From contig CAYRSS010000002.1 of NCBI GenBank assembly GCA_964426945.1, positions 108,680 to 172,679 of the forward strand: 64,000 bases of DNA, given 5' to 3'. The translations under genes were made by a program, and so were the position numbers. Positions 41,167-49,303 of the stretch are shown one piece after another. How positions within the stretch are numbered: the first letter of the stretch is position 1; each line of letters starts with the position of its first letter. The DNA is from CAYRSS01 sp964426945. GTDB lineage: Bacteria; Planctomycetota; Phycisphaerae; UBA1845. The notes beneath the pieces are model-generated. The model saw nothing but the letters and a program-made list of their open reading frames with translations. It was not told the DNA's origin and did no database searches.

Positions 41167-42503
41167 GCACGACGCGGACGTTCGTGGTCGTCGGGGGCGG
41201 GCTGGCCGGGGCGCTGATCGCCGCGCGACTGGGGCAGGCAGGCCATCGGGTCGAAGTCTACGAGCGTCGCCCGGACCTTCGACGGACGAACATCTCTGCC
41301 GGCAAGTCGATCAACCTCGCGATCTCGGCCCGAGGGCTCGACGCGGTCAGCCGCATCGGCATTGCCGAACAGGTGCTCGCGCAGGCGGTGCCCATGCGCG
41401 GGCGGATGATGCATGACCCGAGCGGCAATCTGAGCTTCCAGCCCTACGGCCTCACCGATCGCGACGTGATCAACTCGGTCTCGCGGGGCGGGCTGAATGC
41501 CATGCTGCTGGACGCCGCCGAGCGCTCCGCCAACGTCACGATGCACTTCGACTGCAAGTGTGTCGGGGTGGACCTGGAAACGGGCGAAGCGCACTTCGTA
41601 CAGGGATCGGCGGGGACGCCCCGGAGCGCCAAGGGCATCATCATCGGCAGCGACGGCGCCTTCTCGGCCGTACGCGGCCAGATGCAGCGTCTCGACCGGT
41701 TCGATTTCAGCCAGAGCTACCTCGCGCACGGCTACAAGGAGCTGCACATCCCGCCCGCGGCCGACGGCTCGCACCGTATGGAGCGGAATGCCCTGCACAT
41801 CTGGCCACGGCGGGCGTACATGATGATCGCCCTGCCCAACATCGACGGCTCTTACACCGTCACCTGCTTCTGGCCGTTCGACGGACCGAACGGTTTCACC
41901 AGCCTGCGCACGGATGAGGAGATCGTCCGCTACTTCAAGGAGCACTTCCCCGATGCCGTGCCGCTGATGCCGACACTCGCAGAAGATTACCGCACGAACC
42001 CGGCCAGTTCGCTCGTCACCATGCGCTGCGGGCCGTGGTATGTGGCCGACCGCGTCGTGCTGCTGGGCGATGCGGCTCACGCGGTGGTTCCCTTCTACGG
42101 CCAGGGAATGAACGCGGCGTTCGAGGATTGCTCGGTACTGAGCGACTGCCTCACCCGTCACGGCGACGATTTGCACACGGCGTTTCGAGAGTATGACGGG
42201 CTGCGCAAGCCCAACGCCGACGCGCTTGCCGACCTGGCCATCGAGAATTTCGTCGAGATGCGCGACAAGGTCGGCTCGCGGGCGTTCCTGCGCAAGAAAG
42301 CGTGGGAGAAGCGGCTGGCGCGGCTGTTGCCGGGCTGGTACCGGCCGCTGTATTCGATGGTTTCGTTCTCGCTCATCCCCTATGCCGAGGCGGTGGAAAG
42401 GGCGCGGTACCAGGACCGCGTGCTCGCGCGGGTCGCGCTCGCGCTGTACATCCTCGCCGCGATTGCCGGGTTGCTCGGGATCGGAGCGTGGCTCGGCGGC
42501 TGA
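41163..42503 (+). CDS. kmo: Kynurenine 3-monooxygenase
   Basis: A 446-residue FAD-dependent hydroxylase. It has the dinucleotide motif VVVGGGLAGALIAARLGQAG, the family block INLAISARGLDAVSRIG, and the second FAD motif VVLLGDAAHAVVPFYGQGMNAAFED (shown as LLGDAAHAVVPFYGQGMN). The C-terminus has a hydrophobic tail, ALALYILAAIAGLLGIGAWL, suggesting membrane association as in eukaryotic KMO. It converts kynurenine to 3-hydroxykynurenine using NADPH and oxygen, so an aerobic lifestyle is implied. It overlaps kynU by 4 bases; kynA starts 22 bases downstream. Confidence 0.95.
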   Translation: MSTTRTFVVVGGGLAGALIAARLGQAGHRVEVYERRPDLRRTNISAGKSINLAISARGLDAVSRIGIAEQVLAQAVPMRGRMMHDPSGNLSFQPYGLTDRDVINSVSRGGLNAMLLDAAERSANVTMHFDCKCVGVDLETGEAHFVQGSAGTPRSAKGIIIGSDGAFSAVRGQMQRLDRFDFSQSYLAHGYKELHIPPAADGSHRMERNALHIWPRRAYMMIALPNIDGSYTVTCFWPFDGPNGFTSLRTDEEIVRYFKEHFPDAVPLMPTLAEDYRTNPASSLVTMRCGPWYVADRVVLLGDAAHAVVPFYGQGMNAAFEDCSVLSDCLTRHGDDLHTAFREYDGLRKPNADALADLAIENFVEMRDKVGSRAFLRKKAWEKRLARLLPGWYRPLYSMVSFSLIPYAEAVERARYQDRVLARVALALYILAAIAGLLGIGAWLGG

Positions 42504-42525
42504 GCCGGGCCCGGGAGGGACGCAG

Positions 42526-43308
42526 ATGCCGCTGACCTACGCCTCTTACCTGCAACTCGAGGAGCTGCTTCAGCTCCAGGTGCCCGCGTCGAAGCCGCCC
42601 GAGCACGACGAGATGCTCTTCATCATCATTCACCAGACCTACGAGCTGTGGTTCAAGCAGATTCTCCACGAGTTCGAGAAGATCAAGGCAGACCTGTCGG
42701 GCAACCGCCTGTACAACGCGATCCACAGCTTCAAGCGCTGCCGCACGATCATGAAGACGCTCGTCGGCCAGATGGACATCCTCGAGACGATGACGCCGAT
42801 GTCGTTCACAAGCTTTCGCGACCGGCTGGACACCGCCTCGGGGTTCCAGTCCTACCAGTACCGCGAGTTCGAGTTTGTGCTCGGCTACAAGCGGGCGGAC
42901 CTGATCCGCTACCACGTTGAGGGCTCGACGGCACATCGCATCCTCAGCCGTCGCCTGGCCGAGCGCACGCTGATCGATCACTTCTACGACTTTCTGTCGG
43001 CCAACGGCGCGGCCATTCCCGACGAGGTGCTGCGCCGCAATCTCGCAGAGCCGAACCGCCCCGATCCGCAGGTTCAACGCGAACTGCTGCGGATTTACAA
43101 GAGCGATCCGCGCCTCTCGATTCTCTTCGAGCTGATGACCGACTTCGACGAGGGGCTGCAGGAGTGGCGCTACCGGCACGTCAAGCTCGTCGAGCGCACG
43201 ATCGGCAGCAAACGGGGAACCGGCGGCTCGCTCGGGGTGGACTTCCTCAAGCAGTCGCTGTTCATCCCCTGCTTCCCGGATCTCTGGGCGATCCGGCACG
43301 AGCTGTAG
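42526..43308 (+). CDS. kynA: Tryptophan 2,3-dioxygenase
   Basis: A 260-residue haem dioxygenase. Residue His36 in IIHQTYELWFKQILHE is the substrate-pocket His. The predicted proximal haem ligand is His218 in WRYRHVKLVERTIGSKRG, followed by GTGGSLGVDFL. It opens the indole ring of tryptophan to N-formylkynurenine, the first step of this pathway. GGGAGG lies 8 bases before the ATG. Length is close to the bacterial family norm (about 270-280). It sits in the same operon as kmo and kynB. Confidence 0.95.
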   Translation: MPLTYASYLQLEELLQLQVPASKPPEHDEMLFIIIHQTYELWFKQILHEFEKIKADLSGNRLYNAIHSFKRCRTIMKTLVGQMDILETMTPMSFTSFRDRLDTASGFQSYQYREFEFVLGYKRADLIRYHVEGSTAHRILSRRLAERTLIDHFYDFLSANGAAIPDEVLRRNLAEPNRPDPQVQRELLRIYKSDPRLSILFELMTDFDEGLQEWRYRHVKLVERTIGSKRGTGGSLGVDFLKQSLFIPCFPDLWAIRHEL

Positions 43309-43345
43309 CACAGCCCCCCGCCAGTCCTTCGTGAGACGCCGCACC

Positions 43346-43969
43346 ATGATCTACGACATCACGCCGCCGATCCGGCCCGACCTGGCCGTGTGGCCGGGCG
43401 ATACGCCGCCCTCGCGGGAAGTGCTTCTCGACATGCACAAGGGGCACAACATTACGCTATCGACGCTGCGGGCGACGGTGCACCTCGGCGCGCACGCCGA
43501 CGCCCCGAGCCACTACGGCGCCGATGCGCCATCCATCGAAAGTCGATCGCTGGACTACTACCTCGGTCCGTGCCAGGTCATGCGGCTCGACGTGGTCCAC
43601 GGCACGCGCGTCGCGATCGCCGACCTGAATAAGCCGATCCTCGCACCGCGGCTGCTGCTTTGCACAGCCACATACGCGAACCCGCACGCGTGGCGCGAGG
43701 ACTTCGCCGGGCTCGAGCCAGCGCTGGTCGACCACCTCCATCGCCACGGCGTAAAGCTAGTCGGCGTCGACACGCCGAGCGTGGATCTGTTCACGTCGAA
43801 AAACTTGCCCGCGCACGCGCGGTTCCTTGCCAACGACATGGCGATTCTGGAGGGGCTTGTGCTGCGTGATGTGCCGGCCGGGGTGTACGAACTGGTCGCA
43901 TTGCCGCTGCCGCTCGTCGGATTCGACGCGAGCCCGGTGCGAGCCATACTCCGGACGCGAGAGTCCTGA
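43346..43969 (+). CDS. kynB: Kynurenine formamidase (arylformamidase, cyclase family)
   Basis: A 207-residue metal-dependent hydrolase of the bacterial KynB type. The metal motif is H46-L-G-A-H50-A-D52-A-P-S-H56, the HxGxHxDxPxH signature. The N-terminal block IYDITPPIRPDLAVWPGDTP is also typical. It removes formate from N-formylkynurenine. The start at ATG 43346 is preferred over GTG 43331. This is the last gene of the operon; with kynA, kmo and kynU it completes tryptophan to 3-hydroxyanthranilate. No 3-hydroxyanthranilate dioxygenase gene is in the window. Confidence 0.94.
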   Translation: MIYDITPPIRPDLAVWPGDTPPSREVLLDMHKGHNITLSTLRATVHLGAHADAPSHYGADAPSIESRSLDYYLGPCQVMRLDVVHGTRVAIADLNKPILAPRLLLCTATYANPHAWREDFAGLEPALVDHLHRHGVKLVGVDTPSVDLFTSKNLPAHARFLANDMAILEGLVLRDVPAGVYELVALPLPLVGFDASPVRAILRTRES

Positions 43970-44003
43970 ACGGCTCGGCTCGACACCGCGCCCCCCCGCC
44001 GGA

Positions 44004-44360
44004 TCAGCCGCCCGCCGCTTTGGCCGGATAGCCCATCGCGCGGAGCAACTCCACCAGTTTGTCGCGGTGGTCGCCCTGCACTTCGACGCCGTCGGCGTGC
44101 ACGGCCCCGCCCGCCGCCACGGCCGCCTTGAACTGCTTCAGCAGGCCCGGCAGGTCGGTCGCTTTCGGATCGAGCCCGCTCACGATGGTCACGATTTTCC
44201 CCCCGCCGCGGCGCTCCCGTCGGACGCGGGCCTGCTGCTGCGAAGGCGGCAGCACTTGTCCGCAGGCGTCGCGCGGGCAGCGGCAGTCGGCCATGGTCTC
44301 ATGGCATCGCGCACAGGTGACCGGCCGCTCCAGCGGGGTTCCGTCGAATAGACCGAGCAT
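44004..44360 (-). CDS. SUI1/eIF1-family protein with N-terminal Cys cluster
   Basis: A 118-residue protein. The C-terminal 70 residues match SUI1 (bacterial YciH, eukaryotic eIF1): GGKIVTIVSGLDPKATDLPG, LLKQFKAAVAAGGAVHADG and VEVQGDHRDKLVELLRAMGY. These proteins bind the small ribosomal subunit and affect start-site fidelity. The N-terminal 35 residues hold four or five cysteines (CARCHETMADCRCPRDAC), a likely zinc ribbon that E. coli YciH lacks. I start at ATG 44360; an open frame continues to 44429 without support. It lies at the tail of the kynurenine operon on the other strand. Confidence 0.85.
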   Translation of the reverse strand: MLGLFDGTPLERPVTCARCHETMADCRCPRDACGQVLPPSQQQARVRRERRGGGKIVTIVSGLDPKATDLPGLLKQFKAAVAAGGAVHADGVEVQGDHRDKLVELLRAMGYPAKAAGG

Positions 44361-44758
44361 GACCCCGAATTCTAACCGCCGGGGCCAGCGCCGGAAGCTG
44401 ACGGACGCAATACCCGCCAAGCCACTCAAGGATGGCGGCTTCCTGCGGCTTGCCCGTCCGGACTCCGGTTCCGGTGCTGGATCTTTGGGCGTTGCCGCCG
44501 GGGAGCATCGTGCGATACATGGGGCAGACTCGGAGCGGGACCGAGATACTGGTAGCTTGGCAGGTCGAGTTTAGCGCCACCGCGTGCGGCGGCACTTCGA
44601 AGCGGCGGCCGGCGCGAGCAACAGAATCGCCGAAGAAATGGCGTCGCACGCGACGCCGTCAAACCTGAACCGGACGCCTGTGGCCAGTGCCGACTGGCCG
44701 GGCTAGCCTTGCCACGAAGCGGACCGCCGCCTCCGATGCGGTCTGCGGGAGGTTGCTG
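44361..44758. other. Intergenic region
   Basis: About 400 bases between divergent genes. No supported coding frame, hairpin or promoter pair was found. Confidence 0.35.
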
Positions 44759-45595
44759 ATGGACAATCCGGACCTCACTCGCCTGTTTCGGCTTTCGCAC
44801 GTGGTGATTGCACTGCTCGGCCTCGTCGTGTTCTGGGTGCCGCTCCTCGCAGTGAAGGGTAGTCCCTTGCATGTGCGCGCAGGTCGGCTCTTCACCTGGT
44901 GCGCGTACTACGCCGGGGGCACAGGGCTCGTGCTGTCGTGCTGGGCGCTCGTGGATCTGCCGAGCTTCTTCGGCGACGTGCGGATGTCGATGGTGAGGCC
45001 TGAAGATCTGCAGCGCGTAATGGATGACGGACGCTTCCTGTACGCAATCACCGGCTTCCTGGCGGTCAGCATTCTGACCGGCACGCTGTTCGGCGTGCGC
45101 GTGGCCCGCGCAGGCAGCGAACACGCCCGCCTCCGCAGCCCGATGCTGGTCGGCGCGCTCGGCGCGACGGGCCTGTGGAGTTTCGGGCTGATCGGCCTGG
45201 CGGCGTGGCGCGCCTTCGGCAGCTCTGCCGTAGCCGCGACGGAACCGCGGGGGCTCGGCGGAGATGGGGTGCTGATCGCGCTCGGGCTCGTCGGCCTGGG
45301 CGGGGTCTGGGGTGACCTGAAGTACATCTCCCGTCCCCCAGCCACCGCGCTGGCCTGGCGGTATCGCCACATGGAGTCCATGCTCGGGGCCGGGGTCGGA
45401 TTCCATGCGGCGGCGTGCTTCTTCATCGCGAAGGAATTCCTGGATATCCGGTTGCCCGGCGCGTGGCAGCTCGCGCCGATGCTGCTGCCCGTGGCAATCG
45501 GTATCCCCGGGATCTGGATCTGGATCGCACGCGAAGAGCGGCGCCTGGAACCGCCGTCCCCTGCTCAGCCGGACGGAGGCGGGCCGGCCGGATAA
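44759..45595 (+). CDS. Multi-pass membrane protein, DUF2306-like
   Basis: A 278-residue integral membrane protein with about seven hydrophobic helices, for example VVIALLGLVVFWVPLLAV, FLYAITGFLAVSILTG, LGLVGLGGVWGDL and LLPVAIGIPGIWIWIA. The first loop has HVRAGRLFTWCAYYAGGTG, similar to the H-x-x-x-G-R motif of DUF2306-type predicted membrane proteins. The start at ATG 44759 is set by GGAGG seven bases upstream. Function unknown; no operon partner is evident. Confidence 0.75.
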   Translation: MDNPDLTRLFRLSHVVIALLGLVVFWVPLLAVKGSPLHVRAGRLFTWCAYYAGGTGLVLSCWALVDLPSFFGDVRMSMVRPEDLQRVMDDGRFLYAITGFLAVSILTGTLFGVRVARAGSEHARLRSPMLVGALGATGLWSFGLIGLAAWRAFGSSAVAATEPRGLGGDGVLIALGLVGLGGVWGDLKYISRPPATALAWRYRHMESMLGAGVGFHAAACFFIAKEFLDIRLPGAWQLAPMLLPVAIGIPGIWIWIAREERRLEPPSPAQPDGGGPAG

Positions 45596-45766
45596 GCCTC
45601 GGGAGCCTCCTCCCCACGTCAATTGGGTGTGGATAAACCCCTACTCGAACGCTAGAATGGGGCGAGCCCGGGGGGGCGGAGCGGGTCCGGTAACCACGTT
45701 CAGTTCGCGGGTTTCGCCTCGCTCCGGGACGGGTGGTCCTCACGCCACGAAGGGGAGTCTTTCGCG

Positions 45767-47863
45767 ATGCTCCAGGGAAGAAGCAGCACTGCGGCTGCGC
45801 TCGCAGCGGCCTGGTTGGCGGCGGCCGCCGGAAGCGCGGCGGCCCAGCAGGTGATCGTCGATAACGTCGACGCCTCGTGGTCAGTCCTCTCGGGGTCGTG
45901 GAGCACCGGCTCCTTCCCGACGCCCTGGGGGGCCGATTACCGGTTCGCGTTCAGCACCGGCGGCGCGGCCACGGCCCAGTGTGAGTGGCGGCCCAACCTG
46001 CCCGTCGCCGGTAACTACCTCGTCGAGATCTGGTACGTCCAGGGCGCCAACCGCGCGACCAACGCGCCGTTCACGGTCGACCATAGCGGTGGGTCCACGC
46101 CCTTCGCCGTCAATCAGCAGGTCAGTGGAAGCCAGTGGAACACGCTGGGCACGTTCAGCTTCGCCGCGGGAGCTGGCGGGCGCGTGACGCTGACCAACGC
46201 GGCCAACGGCAGCGTCGTGATGGCCGATGCGGTACGCTTCACTTTTCAGGAACCGGTCGGTACGCCGCCGGAGTTCCGCGGCATGTGGGTCTCGCGGTTC
46301 GAATGGCCGAACACCAGCCGCACCACCGTCGAGAACAACATCACCGCCATCATGAACAACCTGCAGGCGAACGGCTTCAATGCGGTGATGTTCCAGGTCC
46401 GCGGACAGTGCGACACGCTCTACCCCTCGCCCGAGGAGCCGTGGTCGCCGCTGGTGTCGAGCAACGGGCTCACCCCGGCGGGCTGGGGGTCGTTCGACCC
46501 GCTGCAGTTCGCCATCGACCAGGCACACGCCCGCGGGATCGAGTTCCACGCTTACATCAATACGCACACGGCGTGGCAGAGCGGCATGAACAACCCGCCG
46601 ACCTATAACGCCAACCACGTCTACTGGGACCACCTCGACCAGACCAACCCCAACGCCCGCGACTGGCTCGTGCACAATGAATCCGGCACGCCGGTGGGCT
46701 TCGAGGAATCGGGGTACGTCTGGATCGCGCCGGGCGTCCCCGACGCCCAGGCGTACGTCCGGCGGCAGGTGATGTACGTTGTCGAGAACTACGACATCGA
46801 CGGCGTGCATTTCGACCGCATCCGCACGCCCGGCCCCGAGTATTCGTACGACCCGATTTCTCAGGCCCGGCGCCTGGGTAGCGCCAATCCTGCGGGCCTC
46901 GGCTTCGCCGACTGGACCCGTGACCAGATCACGCGAATGCTCCGCGACGTGTACGCGCAGATCAACGAAGTCAAACCGTGGGTGAAGATCAGCTCGTCGC
47001 CGCTGGGCCTCTACACGGGCTCGCGCTACCCCGGCTACCCGACCTCGGCGTGTGGTTACCTGTACGGCTACTCGTGCGTGTACCAGGACGCGCAGGCGTG
47101 GCTGGCCGCGGGAGCGCACGACTTCATCGTGCCCCAGATCTACTGGGCGGATGGCGGAGGCAATCCGGACTTCAGCGAGGTACTGCCTGACTGGATCGCC
47201 AATGATGCCGGCCGCCACGTCTACGCCGGCCAGACCACGGCCAACGGCGTAGCGGCGCTGCTCAGCCAGATCGGCGTGACGCGGTCGCAGGGCGCACAGG
47301 GCAACGTGGTTTTCAGCTACGGCAGCTTCAATAACAACGCGTACTGGGATGACTACGCGGACGGATCCGGCCCCTACATCGAGCCGGCAGAGCTCCCCGA
47401 GATGCCTTGGAAGGATGATCCACAGCACGGCATCATCATCGGCAACGTGGTGTCAAACGACGGCGGCGACCCGCTGGTGGACGTCCGTGTCACGCGCAAC
47501 GGCTCCAGCTACGTGGCCCTGACATCGGCGGACGGGCTCTACTCTCACCTGCTCGTTCCGCCCGGGACCTATACGCTCACCTTCCAGCAGACCGGCCTTT
47601 GCACGCGGACCATCCCGAACGTCGAAGTGGTCGCCGGCCAGGTGACCCGCATCGACACGTCGCTGGGCGCGCCGCTGGCCGTTGGCGATTTCACCGGAGA
47701 CTGCGACATCACGCTGGCGGACTGGCCGCAGATGAACTTCTGCTTCGCCGGCCCTGGGACGTCCTACTCGGTCGGGCACTTCTGCCTGAAGGGCGACTAC
47801 ACGGGCGACCTGCGCGTTGACCTGCGGGACGTCGCCGCGTTCCAGTCGGCAGTCGGCGACTGA
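45767..47863 (+). CDS. Secreted GHL10-like glycosidase with golvesin-type and dockerin-like modules
   Basis: A 698-residue exported protein. After the signal peptide (WLAAAAGSAAAQ) comes a golvesin/xanthan-lyase-like sandwich (about 30-165; VIVDNVDASWSVLSGSW, YLVEIWYVQG). A GHL10/DUF187 TIM-barrel domain follows (about 170-545), with FRGMWVSRFEWPN, NGFNAVMFQVRGQCD, GIEFHAYINTHTAW and DIDGVHFDRIRTPG. GHL10 proteins resemble peptidoglycan-acting glycosidases such as DigH. Next is a carboxypeptidase-regulatory-like beta domain (GDPLVDVRVTRNGSS). The end has two dockerin-like repeats (VGDFTGDCDITLADW and KGDYTGDLRVDLRDV). AGGGGAG precedes the ATG by 11 bases. Confidence 0.88.
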   Translation: MLQGRSSTAAALAAAWLAAAAGSAAAQQVIVDNVDASWSVLSGSWSTGSFPTPWGADYRFAFSTGGAATAQCEWRPNLPVAGNYLVEIWYVQGANRATNAPFTVDHSGGSTPFAVNQQVSGSQWNTLGTFSFAAGAGGRVTLTNAANGSVVMADAVRFTFQEPVGTPPEFRGMWVSRFEWPNTSRTTVENNITAIMNNLQANGFNAVMFQVRGQCDTLYPSPEEPWSPLVSSNGLTPAGWGSFDPLQFAIDQAHARGIEFHAYINTHTAWQSGMNNPPTYNANHVYWDHLDQTNPNARDWLVHNESGTPVGFEESGYVWIAPGVPDAQAYVRRQVMYVVENYDIDGVHFDRIRTPGPEYSYDPISQARRLGSANPAGLGFADWTRDQITRMLRDVYAQINEVKPWVKISSSPLGLYTGSRYPGYPTSACGYLYGYSCVYQDAQAWLAAGAHDFIVPQIYWADGGGNPDFSEVLPDWIANDAGRHVYAGQTTANGVAALLSQIGVTRSQGAQGNVVFSYGSFNNNAYWDDYADGSGPYIEPAELPEMPWKDDPQHGIIIGNVVSNDGGDPLVDVRVTRNGSSYVALTSADGLYSHLLVPPGTYTLTFQQTGLCTRTIPNVEVVAGQVTRIDTSLGAPLAVGDFTGDCDITLADWPQMNFCFAGPGTSYSVGHFCLKGDYTGDLRVDLRDVAAFQSAVGD

Positions 47864-48169
47864 CGAGGACGATTTCGACAATTGCTTTATTTTTAGTCTG
47901 GATGGGGCAACTGATTCGTTGCATAACCTTAGCAGATCGTTGAATCCGGGTAGGTAGTTGTGCTACCCTGAAGGCATTAATCCGGGCTTGCCATTGTTGC
48001 GGCAGGCACGGAGGTCGGCGCCAAAGGCGCTCGGCTCGCAGCGGTCGCCCTCGACGGGCGTCCTCCTGCGGGTGCAGCGGCCGCTGGCCGACCCTGTAGT
48101 TCTCAAGGCATAAGGCGTCCGCTCGCATGCGGTCGCCTCGGTATCCGGGATAGGAAAGGAGTTGGGAGG
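47864..48169 (+). promoter_or_regulatory. AT-rich, structured leader upstream of PEP-CTERM gene
   Basis: The first 110 bases are strikingly A+T-rich for this window. Several inverted repeats follow: GGTAG/CTACC around a 5-base loop (47953-47967), a 12-base palindrome CAGCGGCCGCTG near 48075, and GGCGTCCGC/GCGGTCGCC with one mismatch (48114-48137). AAGGAG sits 8 bases before the ATG. Promoter and a regulated 5' leader are possible, but I cannot assign a known riboswitch. Confidence 0.4.
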
Positions 48170-48955
48170 ATGAAGAGGGCATTGGCACTTGCTCTGTGCG
48201 GGCTGGTGAGCTCGAACGCGATGGGCGCGATCGTGCTGAGCGAGTCGTTCGATTACGCGAACCACGCCGCGTTCCTCGGAACGTGGAACGCGAGCGCGAA
48301 CGACAACGACTTCTATCTGATCGACACAGGCGTCGGTAACCCCGCGGGCAGCTACGCGCTGAACGCCCCGACGGCGAACTTCACGGGTCGCGCCGCCATC
48401 AACCTGGGCGGCACGTACAACGGCACGAACGCGCAGCCGCTCGAATTCTCGGTGGACATGCTGCTCGAGGACACCGAGGCCAACGTCACGGCCTCGTGGG
48501 GCGGCGCTCGCCACTACATCGAGATGCGCGGCTACACCGGCGGCTCCTACCTGTCCGGTTCGCTCGCCAATCTCGTGGCCATCGGCGTGAACAACGTGTC
48601 GGACGACGGCTCGTTCAGCACGCTGAAGTATCAGGGTCGCGCGATCGGCACCCCTGACACCGGCGGCGCCGACTGGCAGACGCTGACGGGTGCGGCCAAC
48701 CGTTCGACGGGCTGGCACACGCTGAAGCTCGTCATCGACTCTGACTCGTACGACTTCTACCTGGATGGCGTCCTCGGCAAGAGCGTGACCCGCACCGACA
48801 CCATCGGGTTCGACAGCATCGCCCTCGGTTCGGACCTGACGGCCAACGGTCGCAAGGCCTGGATCGACAACATCAAGGTCGAGATCACGCCCGAGCCGGC
48901 TACGCTCGCGCTGCTCGGCCTCGGCGGCCTGGCGCTGGCGCGTCGTCGCCGCTGA
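48170..48955 (+). CDS. PEP-CTERM surface protein with LamG/ConA-like domain
   Basis: A 261-residue exported protein with signal peptide (LALALCGLVSSNAMGA). The C-terminus has the full PEP-CTERM sorting signal: Pro-Glu-Pro (TPEPATL), a short hydrophobic helix, then four arginines, the substrate of exosortases. The body is a beta-sandwich domain with ESFDYANHAAFLGTW, STGWHTLKLVIDSDS and YDFYLDGVLGKS. The same motifs occur within the giant protein at 49304-54052. Predicted location is the cell surface or extracellular matrix after processing. Terminator hairpins follow. Confidence 0.93.
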   Translation: MKRALALALCGLVSSNAMGAIVLSESFDYANHAAFLGTWNASANDNDFYLIDTGVGNPAGSYALNAPTANFTGRAAINLGGTYNGTNAQPLEFSVDMLLEDTEANVTASWGGARHYIEMRGYTGGSYLSGSLANLVAIGVNNVSDDGSFSTLKYQGRAIGTPDTGGADWQTLTGAANRSTGWHTLKLVIDSDSYDFYLDGVLGKSVTRTDTIGFDSIALGSDLTANGRKAWIDNIKVEITPEPATLALLGLGGLALARRRR

Positions 48956-49014
48956 CACCACGCTCCTCGCCCCGCGGCCTGCGCCTTGCGCGATGCTCCG
49001 GGGGGAGGCCGGGC

Positions 49015-49047
49015 GTCCCCGCCGGGCCGGATTGGCCCGGCGGGGAC
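49015..49047 (+). terminator. Perfect hairpin after PEP-CTERM gene
   Basis: A perfect 14-base stem, GTCCCCGCCGGGCC with GGCCCGGCGGGGAC, and a 5-base loop. There is no T tract, so it may be a processing or attenuation hairpin ahead of the next one. Confidence 0.5.
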
Positions 49048-49091
49048 AGCCCGCATTCGGTTTCGATGGGGAACTCATCCCATTCTGTCTT

Positions 49092-49130
49092 GAGGCCTAC
49101 GGCGGGTTCCCGTCAGCGGGCCTCTTTTTT
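49092..49130 (+). terminator. Intrinsic terminator
   Basis: GAGGCC pairs with GGCCTC around a loop with partial inner pairing, followed directly by a run of six T (49125-49130). Confidence 0.7.
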
Positions 49131-49303
49131 CACCCACCGCCGGAGTTGTCGCGCGGTTCGCGCCTGATCGGCGTGGAACGACGGGTATCCCCGGCTATCG
49201 GCGGGCGATGGCGGCCAGATCCGGCGCCGATCGCCCGGAGTTGCATCTTCCCTTCACGGACGCTGCGGCGGCCGTTGCACGCAACAGGAGCGGAGTCCTA
49301 TCC

